From Eucommia ulmoides (Eukaryota > Streptophyta > Magnoliopsida > Garryales > Eucommiaceae), in NCBI GenBank assembly GCA_016647705.1, contig CM028334.1, forward strand, positions 5,456,046-5,520,045: DNA of 64,000 nucleotides, written 5' to 3'. Below, in pieces: positions 12,736 to 23,883 of this stretch. Below the pieces are notes generated by a model, which saw only the letters and a list, made by a program, of their open reading frames with translations, searched no databases and had not been told where the DNA came from. The translations under genes were made by a program, and so were the position numbers. The stretch's first letter is position 1, and each line of letters begins with the position of its first letter.

Positions 12736-12940
12736 CAATAGAATTCAACTCAACAACCAACTAGGCCAACCAGAAAATGACAGTAATTAATTTACTTAAA
12801 TAACTACCACGCGAGTGTCGAAATCACCCACTGACATCCTATCTCAAAGTCTCCTACCGACTAAACGACTAGTATATCTTCCTATCTTATGGTCCTCTAC
12901 TGACACGACAACTGACAAGTCTACAGAACCTATAACCTAG

Positions 12941-12952
12941 GCTCTAATACCA
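12941..12952 (-). other. X primer-binding site (tRNA-iMet type)
   Basis: The complement reads TGGTATTAGAGC, one change from the standard TGGTATCAGAGC. It lies four bases inside the LTR edge at 12957, on the gag side. Confidence 0.85.
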
Positions 12953-12956
12953 CAAT

Positions 12957-13381
12957 TGTCACATTCCACCCTGGACACCCGTCACCTGGGACTGGCATGA
13001 CGTCGACATGACACTCCCTGAACGACCAACCAACTAGAAGATATATATATATATATATGTATGTATATATATATAATAACATATACAAGCATACAAACCA
13101 TACAACTCCTCCTAACTGGGACACATCCGTCCCTGAAAATATTTACAACAAAATAATATCAGTAAAATAATAATACTGAACCTCCCACGGATTCGCCTTA
13201 GACGGCCCACTCTCAAACGACACTATCGATGGACTCTACCTAGTGCCAGTAGGGGACCGACTCCTAGCCGCGGTACCTGAAACCAAAAATTTTATCGATG
13301 TACTGTCTTCATAATAAAAACGTTTTATATGGATCAAGTATAAGATTTAAATACTACATTTCAAAGTAATAATATGAAAGT
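12957..13381 (-). repeat. X 5' LTR, PBS-proximal part
   Basis: It starts TGTCACATTCC next to the PBS and shares landmarks with the inverted complement of 16014-15640 (ACACCCGTCACCTG, CCAGTAGGGGACCGACTC). Solo LTR Z interrupts it at 13382; the remainder resumes at 16015. A TA-repeat lies at 13040-13075. Confidence 0.8.
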
Positions 13382-16014
13382 TGTAAAACCTAAGTTGTAG
13401 AACGTACATCATAAATAGTCGCATTATAGAATATTAGAGAATTTTAGGGTAAAAATTTTATTGATAAAAACTCAAATCAAAAGGTGGGGGTCAAATTGGG
13501 AATTTAGAAATGCAAAAATTTAAACTTGAGATTTAAATTGGCAATTAGAAATCAAAAGTAAAAATGTTAAGGCAAAATTATAATTTTGGAACTTTTTAAA
13601 ATGGAAATTTACTGAAATAAAGATCCTAAAGGAATTGGAGGGAGAAAAGTGTAATTTAACTTTTTATATATATATATATATAAACCCATACGACCGACGG
13701 ACGATCCACCGGCCAGAGGAGAGGGCGATCGAGGGGCGACGTGGTGAGCTGAGGATCACTTTGATCACTAAAATCATATAATAAAAACCCTCCCTCATGC
13801 AAATAAATGAGAAAATCGGAGAAAAACTCGAGAAATTCTAGAGAGAGAGAGAACCGGAGCAGAGGGGTCGTCGATTTTTCTTGAATCGGCGTTCCTCCAA
13901 CAGCGTGGTCATGTGGACATTGTAGACATTTCCAGGGAGAGAGAGAGGTTGGTCTGGCCGGTGGCGTGGTTCGTCGACGGAGTGGCAGTGCGTGTTTTTA
14001 GCATCGCCGGTGAGCGGGAGTTGCGGATCGCCGTCCAACCATCGATGATCATTGGGCTGGTGAGTATTTATGTGTATTTCCTCTAATTAATTGATAGATG
14101 TCTGCATGCATGAGCGTGACGAGCTGGGTCGGTAAGTTTTTGGCGGTGTGGGGTGCGCTCGATTTTCTCCTTCCGACAGCATGTGGGTTTGTGTGTGTGT
14201 GTTCTGATTTTTCCAGCTAGTGTGTGCGAGTGTGCGTGTGTGTGAAATGTGTGTCGCGTCAACGAGAATCCAGCAAAGGAAAAAAAAACGAGACGGAGAT
14301 AGAGAGAGAGGGCGATCAACGGCAGTGGTGGTGGTGTGAGTCGGTTGCGGCTGCAGTGTGCCACTGTGTGTGTGGGTCTTCGTCGGCAGGGGTCGTTGGT
14401 CCCGTGGCATGCCGTCGGCATTGGCATGCAAGCGTAGTTGCATGCATGGAGGTGTGTGTGTGTGTGTGTGTGTCGCAGGGTACGTGAGTGTGTGAACAGT
14501 GATTGTTGGGTGTGCAGTTGAGCTAGTGAGATGGTCGAGGGTGGTGTGTGAAAGACGTCGTGGGTAGTGCAGGGGTGACAGGATAATCGGCAAGGAGGGG
14601 GAGGCCACCGGCGGTCGGCAACCGTAGAGAGAGAGAGAGTGGCCGGCCGGCAGTCTGGAGAAGAACCAAAAACAAAGAAAAAAAGAAGAAGGAGAAATTG
14701 CACAATTAACCCCAATAAAAGAAAAAAATTCAAATTCAAATTCAAATCCTTTTCGCGACCCGTGAACGATTCGGAATGGATATCGTTTTCTGTTAAATTT
14801 ATTCTAGTTTGGTTAAATTCAATCTTAACCTAAAAATCTTTGTAACCGGAGTAATAAATTTAGGGTCGTTCAGATTACAAGATTTCTTATGTAATAAATA
14901 ACAGAACGAAATTATTAGAATAATAACAAATCCTACGGATAAAATATGGGAAATGGAAGAATGTGGAACTTGGGGCCCGCATTACATGACTAGGTGATTT
15001 TACATAAAATATTAACTTAGACCCTATCATTTCTAGGTTCGCAAACATCAACACCTCGGTAAGCTGTGGACGATGAGGTTTTTGTAGCACCAGAAACGAG
15101 GTGAGTGTACTGTCTTCTGGCCAAATTATTTGTATATATATATACATGATGAAAAATGGTTGTATTTAAATTAGATGCTTTTAAAAAAAATTATGTGATG
15201 ATTTGACGATGTTAATTAGACGATATTATTGTGTGATGTTGATCCGCTTCGGCGGAGTGATGTTTATCCGCTTCGGCAGAGTGATATTTATCTACTTTGG
15301 CAGAGTGATATTAGACGTTTGTATTGCGCAATGATTATCCGCTTTGGCGGAGTGATGGGTGTTCGTAGGAAGGCATATCCTACGGATGGTACGGTACTGT
15401 TGCAAACTCCCGATCGTGAGGTTAAAACGATCACTATGGCTAGCCAGTGTGTGTTGTGGTGGAGTGGTGGTTTGGAATGTGATGTTTTGTTTATATTGGG
15501 TGATTTATTATTTATTTCAAGTGATTGGTATGATATTGATACTAGATGGTTTTAAAAATAGAACTTAAATATACTACTTCATTTTTACTGCATATATGAT
15601 GCTTATGCTGAATCTATGTGTAAATGTTGTTTTATCTAGAAGGTTTTATTATTAAATAAGAATGATTTTATTAAGAAGGCAGTACACTCGCAGGTGAAAT
15701 GGCTAGAGTCGGTCCCCTACTGGCACGGGGTAAAGTCCGTCGATGGTATAACAATGAAAAAAAAATATTTAGGAAGTGCTGCCTGAGGCAAACCTAGGAG
15801 AGGTTCATCGTTTGTTTGTTTTTCTTTTGTTGTTATTAAAGGGAATTCAGGGACGGGTGTCTCTGGTTAGGGAAGATGTTTATGACCTGTATTTTGATGT
15901 TTGTATAAGTATGAATGCATACCATCGCTTTCTAGTTGGTTTGTCGCTTAGGTAATATCGTGTCGACGTCACGCAGGCCCCACAGGTGACGGGTGTCCGG
16001 GGTGGGGTGTGACA
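13382..16014 (+). mobile_element. Solo LTR Z, X-related family, inserted inside X's 5' LTR in opposite orientation
   Basis: It begins TGTAAAACC and ends GGGTGTGACA (TG...CA), 2633 bp. Read on the + strand it matches the complement of the X LTR: its start resembles the complement of 8225-8050, its middle carries the GT-rich complement of the CA tracts, and its end resembles the complement of 12957-13020. The flanking 5-mers AAAGT (13377-13381) and AAAAT (16015-16019) match 4/5 and suit a target duplication. There is no internal region, so it is a solo LTR left by LTR-LTR recombination. Low-complexity frames over 14083-14745 are products of the GT repeat. Confidence 0.85.
15228..15356. repeat. 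Tandem repeat in Z, about 29-bp units
   Basis: Repeated GTTGATCCGCTTCGGCGGAGTGAT-type units (four, the last one spaced apart), each with a short palindrome-like CCGCTTCGGCGG core. The equivalent place in X's LTR carries a different repeat (16367-16490). Confidence 0.75.
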
Positions 16015-18141
16015 AAAATCACGTACCGCACGGAAACCCAATTTTTCTGTCACAAATGAAATAACCCAGTATATATATTTAAAATATCTAATCCAAACAT
16101 TTGGAAGTCAACCAACCCGATTATTTTAGATCAATTAATCCAAATATTTTTAAACATCCTATCCAAGAAGTGAAAGTCAACCAGTTCAACCAGGCCAATA
16201 TATAAGTATACACCAATCCATTTAAAGTAATATATATATATCCAAACAGATCATCGTATACTACAATACACCACACCATCCTCCTTCTAGTCATAGGATT
16301 GTTTTAACCTCACGATCGGGAGTTGCAACGGTACCGTACTACCCGCAGGGTTTGCATTCCCTGACGAGTCAATCCACATCTCTTATGGGAAGAAAATCCA
16401 CATCCCTTACGGGAAGAATATTCACATCTCTTACGGAAAGAAAATACACATCCCTTACAGGAAAAAAATCCACATCCCTTACGGGAAGAAATTATGCCAT
16501 AGTCAAACCAACAAAATCACCATCTATCTCCAAAACCGATTTAATCCAATATCATTTTCCCACTTTTAGCACCGAAACTACTTGATCCACATAAGTTCAA
16601 AAATTTTCCATTTTTAAAATAAGCACATTTTATACAATTATACGAAAATAACAGTTTGCATATTTACGTAGAAGACAATACACTCACCTCGTTATCCGCT
16701 TTGCAAAACTTTCACTGACCACACTCTACCAGAACGCCGGTGCCTGCGAACCAAATAGTGATAGGGCCTAATTTTTATTTTTTTTTCAACATAACCTAAT
16801 CATGCAATGCAGGCCCTAAATTTTATGATTTCCCATTCTCCATATTTTTTTTTATGAAAAATTATTATTTAGTTTATTTCACTCCATTAATAATTACTGT
16901 ACACAATTTATTAATATGAACGATCACAAAATTTGTTATCTCGGTTACGAAATTTTGATACGAGTAATTTAATTTAACAAAAATAAAATTTGACGAAATC
17001 GTTACCCGTTCCGAAACATTTTGTCGATTTTTCCTTTTTCCCTAATAGTTCTGTTTTCTGCTCCTGCACTCACCGCCGCAGCGACACGCTTCTTCCTTTC
17101 TTTAATCTGCTCACAGAATCTTCACCGCCCCGGCGATACGTCCACCGCCATGGCGAACGCTATAGTAGCTCCGTTTCTGCTTCAGTTCTGCATCTCACCG
17201 CCTACGCGATGGGCCACCGCCTCGGCGAACGCTCGTTGTCTTTTTCCTCCCTCAGGTTCTGTTTCGTTCAGCCCAGCTTTTCTCCCTCTCTCCTCATCGT
17301 CTCCAACAGCTCCCACACCACCTTCCGACCATCCCATGCACACACAACACTCTCTTATGGGCAAAACACACAAACACACATACGCACACCTATTTGAACA
17401 CACACACAGAGATAGCGGCTGAGCAACGATGATCACTTATACACGCACCAACGATCGTCGTCGAGTGATCAGCAACCCACACACCATCGAAAACGTGAAA
17501 CACATACCCACAATTAGATCAACCACACACACAACGATCACACTCACACACACACTGTCGGACACACACACACACATAGTCGGCGAACAAAATACACACA
17601 TTTACCATGCGACAACAACCACACCCACACGGTCGAGCAAAACGGCGACGATTACTCCCTCACCTTCCGACGAAGAGAAACAGCAACCAGAATGCGCGCG
17701 CGCACACACACACCGACGACTAGCAGAGCACACGCACACACCCACGTCGAAACAGCCCACTGCCGACTGAACCTTCCTCTCTCTCTCTCTATTTTCTCTG
17801 ATTCTCCTTCTTTTCAAGCTTGAGATCACAATTTTTTTCATGGATCATTTAATTACATGAATTTTAGTGTCCCTCCTCCACTCCTCCGGTTGCCACGTCG
17901 CTCGTTCCCTTCACCATTTCTTGAATTATATATAATAATCTTTTCTCAAATAACTTTAACCTCCCAAAATTTTTCTTAAATTTTTATTTTAACCCAATTC
18001 AAAATTTAAGATTTCTTAAAATTATAAATTCACCCCTAAATTTTTTATTTTAAATTAAAAATAACACATACCACCCCATTATTTTCTAAATGCTCTAGAA
18101 TGCAACTAAAATTACATACGTGCTAAAATTAGGGTTTTACA
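16015..18141 (-). repeat. X 5' LTR, distal part
   Basis: This continues the LTR broken at 13381. It contains the sequence shared with Z (CTCACGATCGGGAGTT at about 16310), a repeat at 16367-16490, the GCATATTTACGTAGAAGAC segment, CA-rich tracts (17330-17720) and the outer edge ending GGGTTTTACA at 18141. It aligns closely with the X 3' LTR over 6668-8225. Spurious frames at 16990-17770 have the same low-complexity origin as those at 7041-7971. Confidence 0.8.
16367..16490. repeat. Tandem repeat, about 22-bp units, 5-6 copies
   Basis: Units of TCCACATCCCTTACGGGAAG type with small variation lie in tandem within the X 5' LTR. The spurious + strand frame 16352-16585 reads them as a repeated SLTGRKST peptide. 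Confidence 0.85.
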
Positions 18142-18550
18142 TAAAATCCATTCGTGTTCGAAGTTTTCAATCCCGATGAAGATCGATCAAAACAAATAAT
18201 GATTTATGAAAATTCTTTCACTACTTAAATGTCATCGGTATTGGAAACTTTGAACTCGTTTAGTTTTTAAGACTTTTTAAGATATCATCAATCCATCAAA
18301 TATAAAAAACCCTTCCACGTCTTGTATTCATAGAATCCCATGGGGATAATGTGGATAAAAGACAATTGTACTTGTGTCGAAGGGTTTACAATTATATAAG
18401 AGCCCGAGAGAAAAGAAAGAAAAGAAGAAAAAAAACAAATATCACAACTTATTTAGAAAAATAGAAGGAAAAGATAATAAAATAAAATTTGACATTCGGT
18501 TATGGATTAGTTGGACTTATTTAGACATATTAGGCTTGACCCTCTAATTA
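18142..18550 (-). other. Y leader remnant between X and the Y primer-binding site
   Basis: This 409-bp stretch, with no frame of note, lies between the X outer LTR edge and the Y PBS. By position it is the Y 5' untranslated leader, split by the X insertion. The other part of the leader should be about 6521-6668. Confidence 0.55.
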
Positions 18551-18568
18551 TCCCCAGCGGAGTCAGCA
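18551..18568 (-). other. Y primer-binding site
   Basis: The complement reads TGCTGACTCCGCTGGGGA, two changes from TGGCGACTCCGCTGGGGA, the PBS type I associate with Ogre/Tat elements. It sits five bases from the LTR edge at 18574. Confidence 0.7.
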
Positions 18569-18573
18569 GTTAG

Positions 18574-20908
18574 TGCGTCCCGATTTTTCGAAAAGGAAAA
18601 AAAATACGAAATAATAATTAACGTAAAGAGAAGGGGTTTTAAGCACCGATTTTCTCAAAAATGCACTTGGGCCATTTTTAAAAATAAAGAGTCGTCACCT
18701 ACCATTGGATTTAAATGGTGTGCTAGATTACCGAATTTTAGAAAACAAATTTAGAAGGCCTAAGTAAAAATTGAGTAAAAAAAACAAGGTCAAACCAAAT
18801 ATTCATTTAAAGGCTAGGGGCTTAGTTACACTTAGGAAAAATGTTAGGCACCCAAGACGCCCGTCCAAAAACGGTACCTTAAATTCAATTAGTTTTGTCC
18901 GAATGTTTTATTTTATTTTGAAATCATTTCCTTCTTATAAAATATTTTTGGTATTTTAAAAAATAAGGTGGGACAAGTTTTGTATTTTTTGGAATGTTCC
19001 CCTGGTATGACCTCTTATCAAATATTAAGGATTCGACAAGAATGGTCCTTAAGGGGTTTTATGTATGTTTCCAAGAGATTTCTTTAATTTAAATAGACAA
19101 ACTAAAATAAATGAATAAGAGTGAAAATATGAATGCAAAAACTAACATTATATGAGTTCTATTTTTTTATTCAAAGTGACCTAAAATTAAAGGGTTTAAT
19201 TTAAACATGCTAATGCAAAATTATATGAATACGGGAATTAAACAAAGAACACTACATGAATTAATGTAATTATGCGTGGCAAGGATTTAATTATTTAATA
19301 TATAAAAATGTAAGTGATGTACATGTTGTGACTAAATGTGAAGAAGCAACATGGATTATGAAGAAAAAAAATCTATATGTATGAAATATAAAAAAGTATA
19401 AGTGGTGAAAGTATCATAAACATGTCGTTTAAATTATACAAGAAATAAATATGCTAGATAGATGCAAATAATGTCCAGTTAAGTTTGCCCAATTAATTTT
19501 TAAAAAAATCCAATTTGAAATTCCCTCAAATTCTATGGATATGAGAATCGAGGAAGGATCACAGAAACAACTTTGTTCGAATTAATCTTTTTTGAAACTT
19601 AAGCAGAATCTCACGAAAAGATTTACCGAGGGAAGAGATTTTTTAAAACCAATTGTTTCTAAATTCCACTCTAATTGGGGAATGGAAACGAGGTTATGGA
19701 AAACTCTCCCACGATTTATCGAATCGTCGGATTCATCTTAAGGTTTGTAAGGATTAATTCTTACAAACTAAGATTTTATTATTTTTTGGATTTTGATAAC
19801 AAAAATAAAACTCGGGGATTAAGTTTAAGTACGAGAACCCCACCCCACCGTTTTCATCGGATAATCGGACGACTTACGTTTTTAATTTTTCTTTTGATGA
19901 ATGGTAAACAAAATAAAAAAGAACGCAAAAATAAAATAAAATAAAAATAGCAAGATATGGGTGTTCTAGTCTAAACTCTCAAAGATTCAACTTGAGAATG
20001 GGGAACTTTATCCCAGTGTTTTTTATTGAGTCATCGGACAACTAAAAGAAATAAAACTTATAGGAATTTAAATTGCGAAGATAATAAAATAAGCTAAAAA
20101 ATTAAAGATAAATGAAAGCATGCATGCTCTAGGCGAAGAATTCCAATACTCGGGTTTTTTCTCTCTTGCAGACGGCCTCCCAAAAGGGCTTTGAGAATCA
20201 CCATTCTAAGGGTGGCTCCTCTCAATTTTTGAATGAATAAACTAGGAGGAAGAAAGTCCTATTTATAGGAAAATGTGAGGCGGGAAAATCACTAGGAACC
20301 TCTAAAAATTAGGTTAGGACGCCTAAACCCAGCCCAAGTTAGACTGAAAAATGGTAAAATTGAAAAAAAAAAGACAAAAAAAAAAAAGCTTTAGGGTTGT
20401 AGGCGCATGAGGAACACGTGCCCTAATCACCACCGCCTGACACTTGGCAATCCTCATCTCTCTCTCTCTTGTGCGGTTGACCAAGGCTGCAGGTGGGGCC
20501 ACTGTTCTCTCTCTCTCTCTCGGTCTTCCCTCTCTCTCTCACATTCTCAGTTGGCAGAGGTGCCTCCCTTGATTTCTCTCTCTCTCTATCTATTCTCTCT
20601 CTTTCTCACATAAACGGAGACTGGGCCCCACCTTCTCTTCTCTTATTCTTTTCCTCTCTCTCTCTTTATATATCTCTCTCTCACACACACACACATTCTC
20701 TGACTCTCTCTCTTGGCCAAATCTCTCTCTTATTTCTATTTACTTCCCCATTTTTTATTTTTTCTATTTTACCCCCTATTTTCTCTTAATTTGATTTTTC
20801 TTCCATTTTTTCTTTTTCATTTTTATTTTGTATTTTCTAAAAATAAAATAAAATAAAAAATAAAGTATAAAATATTTTTTGCGGGACAGTCAAAATGTCA
20901 TGTCTACA
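18574..20908 (-). repeat. Y 5' LTR (right copy)
   Basis: It runs on the + strand from TGCGTCCCGATTTTTCG to GTCATGTCTACA, 2335 bp, and aligns throughout with 15-2197. It holds one extra segment of about 150 bp (around 19800-20000) absent from the left copy. The CT-rich and CA-rich stretch at 20450-20790 gives small spurious frames. Confidence 0.82.
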
Positions 20909-21386
20909 ATGGTAATATTTTCAAATACGTTGTTCGTTGGGTCAATCGTCGTTACCATGAGATTTATAACTACATCTCATGGAGCAAGGACAAAAGAATT
21001 TACGATGACTAACATTATGAGGCAAGATGTCATTTGTACCACCTCAAGATTCAAAAGTTACTCACTCTCGAAATAAATTGAAAAACGAACAAGATAACAT
21101 CAAAAAAATTTATAGCACATTGAAATGAGAAATAAAATAAATGGAGATATGTATTAATGTGAAACAACAACTTCACAAGATTCAAAAGAGCAACGCTTTC
21201 GATGCATACGAGCAAATGTCAAAGTTTTTTACCAATTAACGATACACAGATGTTGTTGTTTTATAAAATGATTTAGTTATCTCGCTAGAAAAAAAAAATT
21301 CAAAGTTGGTTTATGTATTTTCTTTTTTTATTTAATATTTTTTTTTTCTTTTGATTACTTTCAATTGTTATCTCCTTTAATTTTAA
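20909..21386. other. Unassigned spacer
   Basis: This is sequence between the Y LTR edge and the solo LTR. I see no gene, no repeat partner in the window and no known motif. Confidence 0.5.
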
Positions 21387-22724
21387 TGTAATACCCCAAA
21401 AATTTATATTTTAAAAAAATATTATTTTATATAAGTTTAATATTTTTGGAGACGATTTTGTAAATTTGTGATATAAATATATACTTTATAATTTTTAGAA
21501 TTAATTATTAAATTTATATTTTTGAAAATATTATTTTAATATATTTAGATTGTTTTGTATATTATAAAAATTTATAATAAATATTTGATAATTTTTTGGG
21601 AGATAAGTATAATTATTGAGTTTAATATAAATTATTTTATAATTATGAGTGCTAAATATAATTTATTAAAACTTAACAAGTAAGTAAGGGTTTATGGCCA
21701 CAAAACACAAAAAAAATAAATAAATAAATAAAGAAAGAAAGAAAAAAAATAGTGATCCAACATCTATCATATACGTGGCTTGTGCGTGGGGTTTTTTACA
21801 TATAAAATGATAATAATAATAATAATAATAATAATAATAGTAATAAGAAGGCTTATAAGAGTACTACTAAACGGATAGTGATCATTGAGGGGATTTCATT
21901 TCTAATATAGATATATACTTATATATTAAGTATCTTGGAAATTAACTTCTATTCATCTGGAAAAAAAAATATATACGATAAATAATTTTTGGAGTGAGTA
22001 AAATATTTCGGTCCGGATTTCAGATAAAATTTCTAACTCTTTTAATATATATATTCAGTTTTCTTAGTGTGTGATTTATATTATTATTGTTGTTGAATTT
22101 TAACTGTTAAATTTTATTAAATAATTGTGATCATATGAAAATTATGTAAAAATCATGTCAATGTGTTTTATTTGTCTCGTTAATTAAATGTACGTATTAG
22201 AGGAGTTAGAGATCTACTGAGCGTTAGCTCATAACCTTACAGTTTTGTTTGCAGGGCCGGTGAGAGTGAGACTGCGTCAGGAGTATTATCTGAATTTCTA
22301 TTAAATTTGTAATAATTATATATATATATAAAAGGGGGATAACAAATTAGATACCACAGAATTGGAATTCTACAAAAAAATCCCTTAATAAATGGGAAAG
22401 GTACAGTTAGTTTATGTATATTGGATTTTTTTCTTAATAAATTATTGTTGAATTCGAAATTATAATTTTCAATTATATTTAAATTTTTATTTGTAAAAAT
22501 TCTATTTATTATTTATTGTTGTAATCGATGAATTCAATAATTATAATTTTCGTCATCGCATTGTAAAGTAAAATATTTTCATACGACGAATTATTAATTA
22601 CTGGATGCCGTCGCAATTATAAATTTACCAAATTTTATAGAATGAAAATTCGGTTAATTGGTGTCAGTGTTAATTCTTCAAGAGAAAAAACCGCGTGACA
22701 ACCCTGGAAAACTGAGTCGTTACA
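21387..22724 (+). mobile_element. Solo LTR with perfect 5-bp target duplication
   Basis: It begins TGTAATACCCC and ends GAGTCGTTACA (TG...CA, 1338 bp), flanked on both sides by TTTAA (21382-21386 and 22725-22729). The TGTAATACCCC start is common in plant Ty3/gypsy LTRs, so gypsy origin is likely. No internal region, PBS or PPT is attached. It contains a (TAA)n tract at 21811-21840. Confidence 0.85.
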
Positions 22725-22729
22725 TTTAA

Positions 22730-23390
22730 TATGTCTTTTTGCTTAAAAATTGTTACTATAATAATTTTATTATTATTATTTTTTTTAAATTAAGACGTTT
22801 AAATATATTATAAAGTTAACAAAATCATTATATTGAATATAAAAAAAATAATCATTTTTTATATATAAAAATCAAAATTTATATATACAAATTATATATA
22901 CAAAAACAACAACTAAACCTTTATCCCACATGAAAATTATATATAAAAACTTAAAAGGAGGAAACAGTCGGAGGTAGTACCTGCGACTATTAAACAAAAT
23001 TGAAGGGGCGTAAAGCAAGAGGTAACATATTCAACTTTACACTGTGTAAAGCCGGAAGTAATACCTTTGCTTGTTTAAAAAACAAAAATAGAAGGGGGCA
23101 CCTCCAGTTTTATACCCATGATTGCAACTTTTTTTTTTTTTTAAATGTTGGGAATATGCCGATGTTGCAACTCACGGCTTTAGTATAGCCAGGAGTAGCA
23201 ATCCCGGCTTTAATATAGCTGGGAGTAGCAATCCCGACTTATCTAGGTTGGAGTAATATCCTAAACCCACCTATTGTTCAGTAAAAAAGATCCAATATCC
23301 TAATTTCTTGGTGAAGAACTCCGGTTAAATTAAATTTCATTTTGTACCCATATTATTCTCAATCTGTTAATAAATCAAGACTATTTTTTT
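22730..23390. other. Spacer with a degenerate tandem repeat (23168-23272)
   Basis: The stretch is mostly AT-rich without a gene. At 23168-23272 three units of about 30-35 bp repeat a CGGCTTTAATATAGC / GGGAGTAGCAATCC theme, and weaker related motifs occur at 22970-23060 (GGAGGTAGTACC, CCGGAAGTAATACC). The small frame 23000-23188 has no family resemblance. Confidence 0.6.
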
Positions 23391-23883
23391 TAAAATACAT
23401 TTTCATTAAAGACGTGGATTAATTCAAGCAGAATGAAGGATTGTGACAAGTTGATGTCATATTTAGCAGAGACAATTCTACTCTAAAATTTTTTTACACC
23501 TCCACTTTTAAAGCAGTTAAATTAAGTTTTATTTTATATCTTTTAAATTTTACATATGTTTTACCCTTAAAATTTAAAAAATATATAATACCTTTAGGCA
23601 TAAATTAGCGCATTTTTAAATAAATCTTTTATTTTTTCAAAAATAGAATTCCAATCCCATATCCCACTTTTTCTCTTCCATTCCCGTCTACCGAGCGCAA
23701 CATTGACTATGCACCAACTCTATGTCTCCTTTCACTCTGTATCTCCTATCTCTTACTCTTTGAGACTCTCACACTCTCTATCTCTCTCAAATCTCTTAAT
23801 CTCTCTCTCGTCTCTGTACTCGCCATCTCCCACATCTTTATCACTGCAACGCTGTCTCCCTCATTCGATCTCTCAGCCGCTGG
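23391..23883 (+). repeat. Upstream duplicate of the eRF3 promoter/leader segment
   Basis: It aligns with 24561-25033 at an offset of about 1.17 kb. Shared parts are TTTTCATTAA, ATAGAATTCCAATCCCATAT, TTCCATTCCCGTCTACCGA, CTCCTTTCACTCTGTATCTC and the CTCAGCCGC end. The proximal copy directly precedes the eRF3 leader intron. The distal copy lacks the final donor-containing part and has diverged. It may be inert or an alternative promoter. Confidence 0.75.

Larger units (their letters stand above)
6668..18141 (-). mobile_element. Element X: Ty3/gypsy chromovirus (Tekay/Del-like), decayed
   Basis: This is a minus-strand LTR element nested in Y. In element order it has a 5' LTR (18141 to 12957, interrupted by solo LTR Z), a tRNA-iMet-type PBS (12952-12941), gag, zinc knuckle, protease, RT, RNase H, integrase, chromodomain (to about 8275), a PPT (8238-8227) and a 3' LTR (8225 to about 6668). 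The internal region is 4731 bp, a normal length for a chromovirus. The 3' LTR lacks its last roughly 1 kb, and its broken edge abuts Y leader sequence at about 6668. Multiple stops, frameshifts and altered catalytic residues make it non-functional. The clade call rests on the integrase C-terminal GKLSPRYIG motif and the chromodomain. Confidence 0.85.
15..20908 (-). mobile_element. Element Y: Tat/Ogre-like Ty3/gypsy LTR retrotransposon, disrupted
   Basis: Two long direct repeats (15-2197 and 18574-20908) align along their length and have the expected neighbours for a minus-strand element. A primer-binding-like site lies just left of the right copy, and a purine-rich tract (on the minus strand) lies just right of the left copy. 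Between them are a gag remnant (about 4720-6520) and an untranslated region with a minisatellite. Element X interrupts the interior at about 6668-18141. No RT, RNase H or integrase of Y is visible in the 2.5 kb between gag and the 3' LTR, so Y is either a non-autonomous derivative or internally deleted. I could not match flanking 5-bp target duplications (left ATTAA, right ATGGT). Assignment to Tat/Ogre rests on the PBS type and the gag sequence and is inference. Confidence 0.75.

Noticed and set aside
14083..14745. Minus-strand 220-codon frame
   Set aside because: It is the reverse reading of the GT-rich middle of solo LTR Z, with no domain and a composition matching the CA tracts elsewhere.
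12957..16014. A 3-kb DNA transposon with terminal inverted repeats of about 60 bp
   Set aside because: The inverted repeats are the equivalent ends of two LTRs of related families in opposite orientation. The PBS at 12941 and the better TG...CA and target-duplication boundary at 13382 show a nested solo LTR.
10..20913. Target-site duplication for element Y
   Set aside because: The flanking 5-mers (ATTAA and ATGGT) do not match. The left edge is 14 bases from the window start and its terminus is mutated, so no duplication can be claimed.
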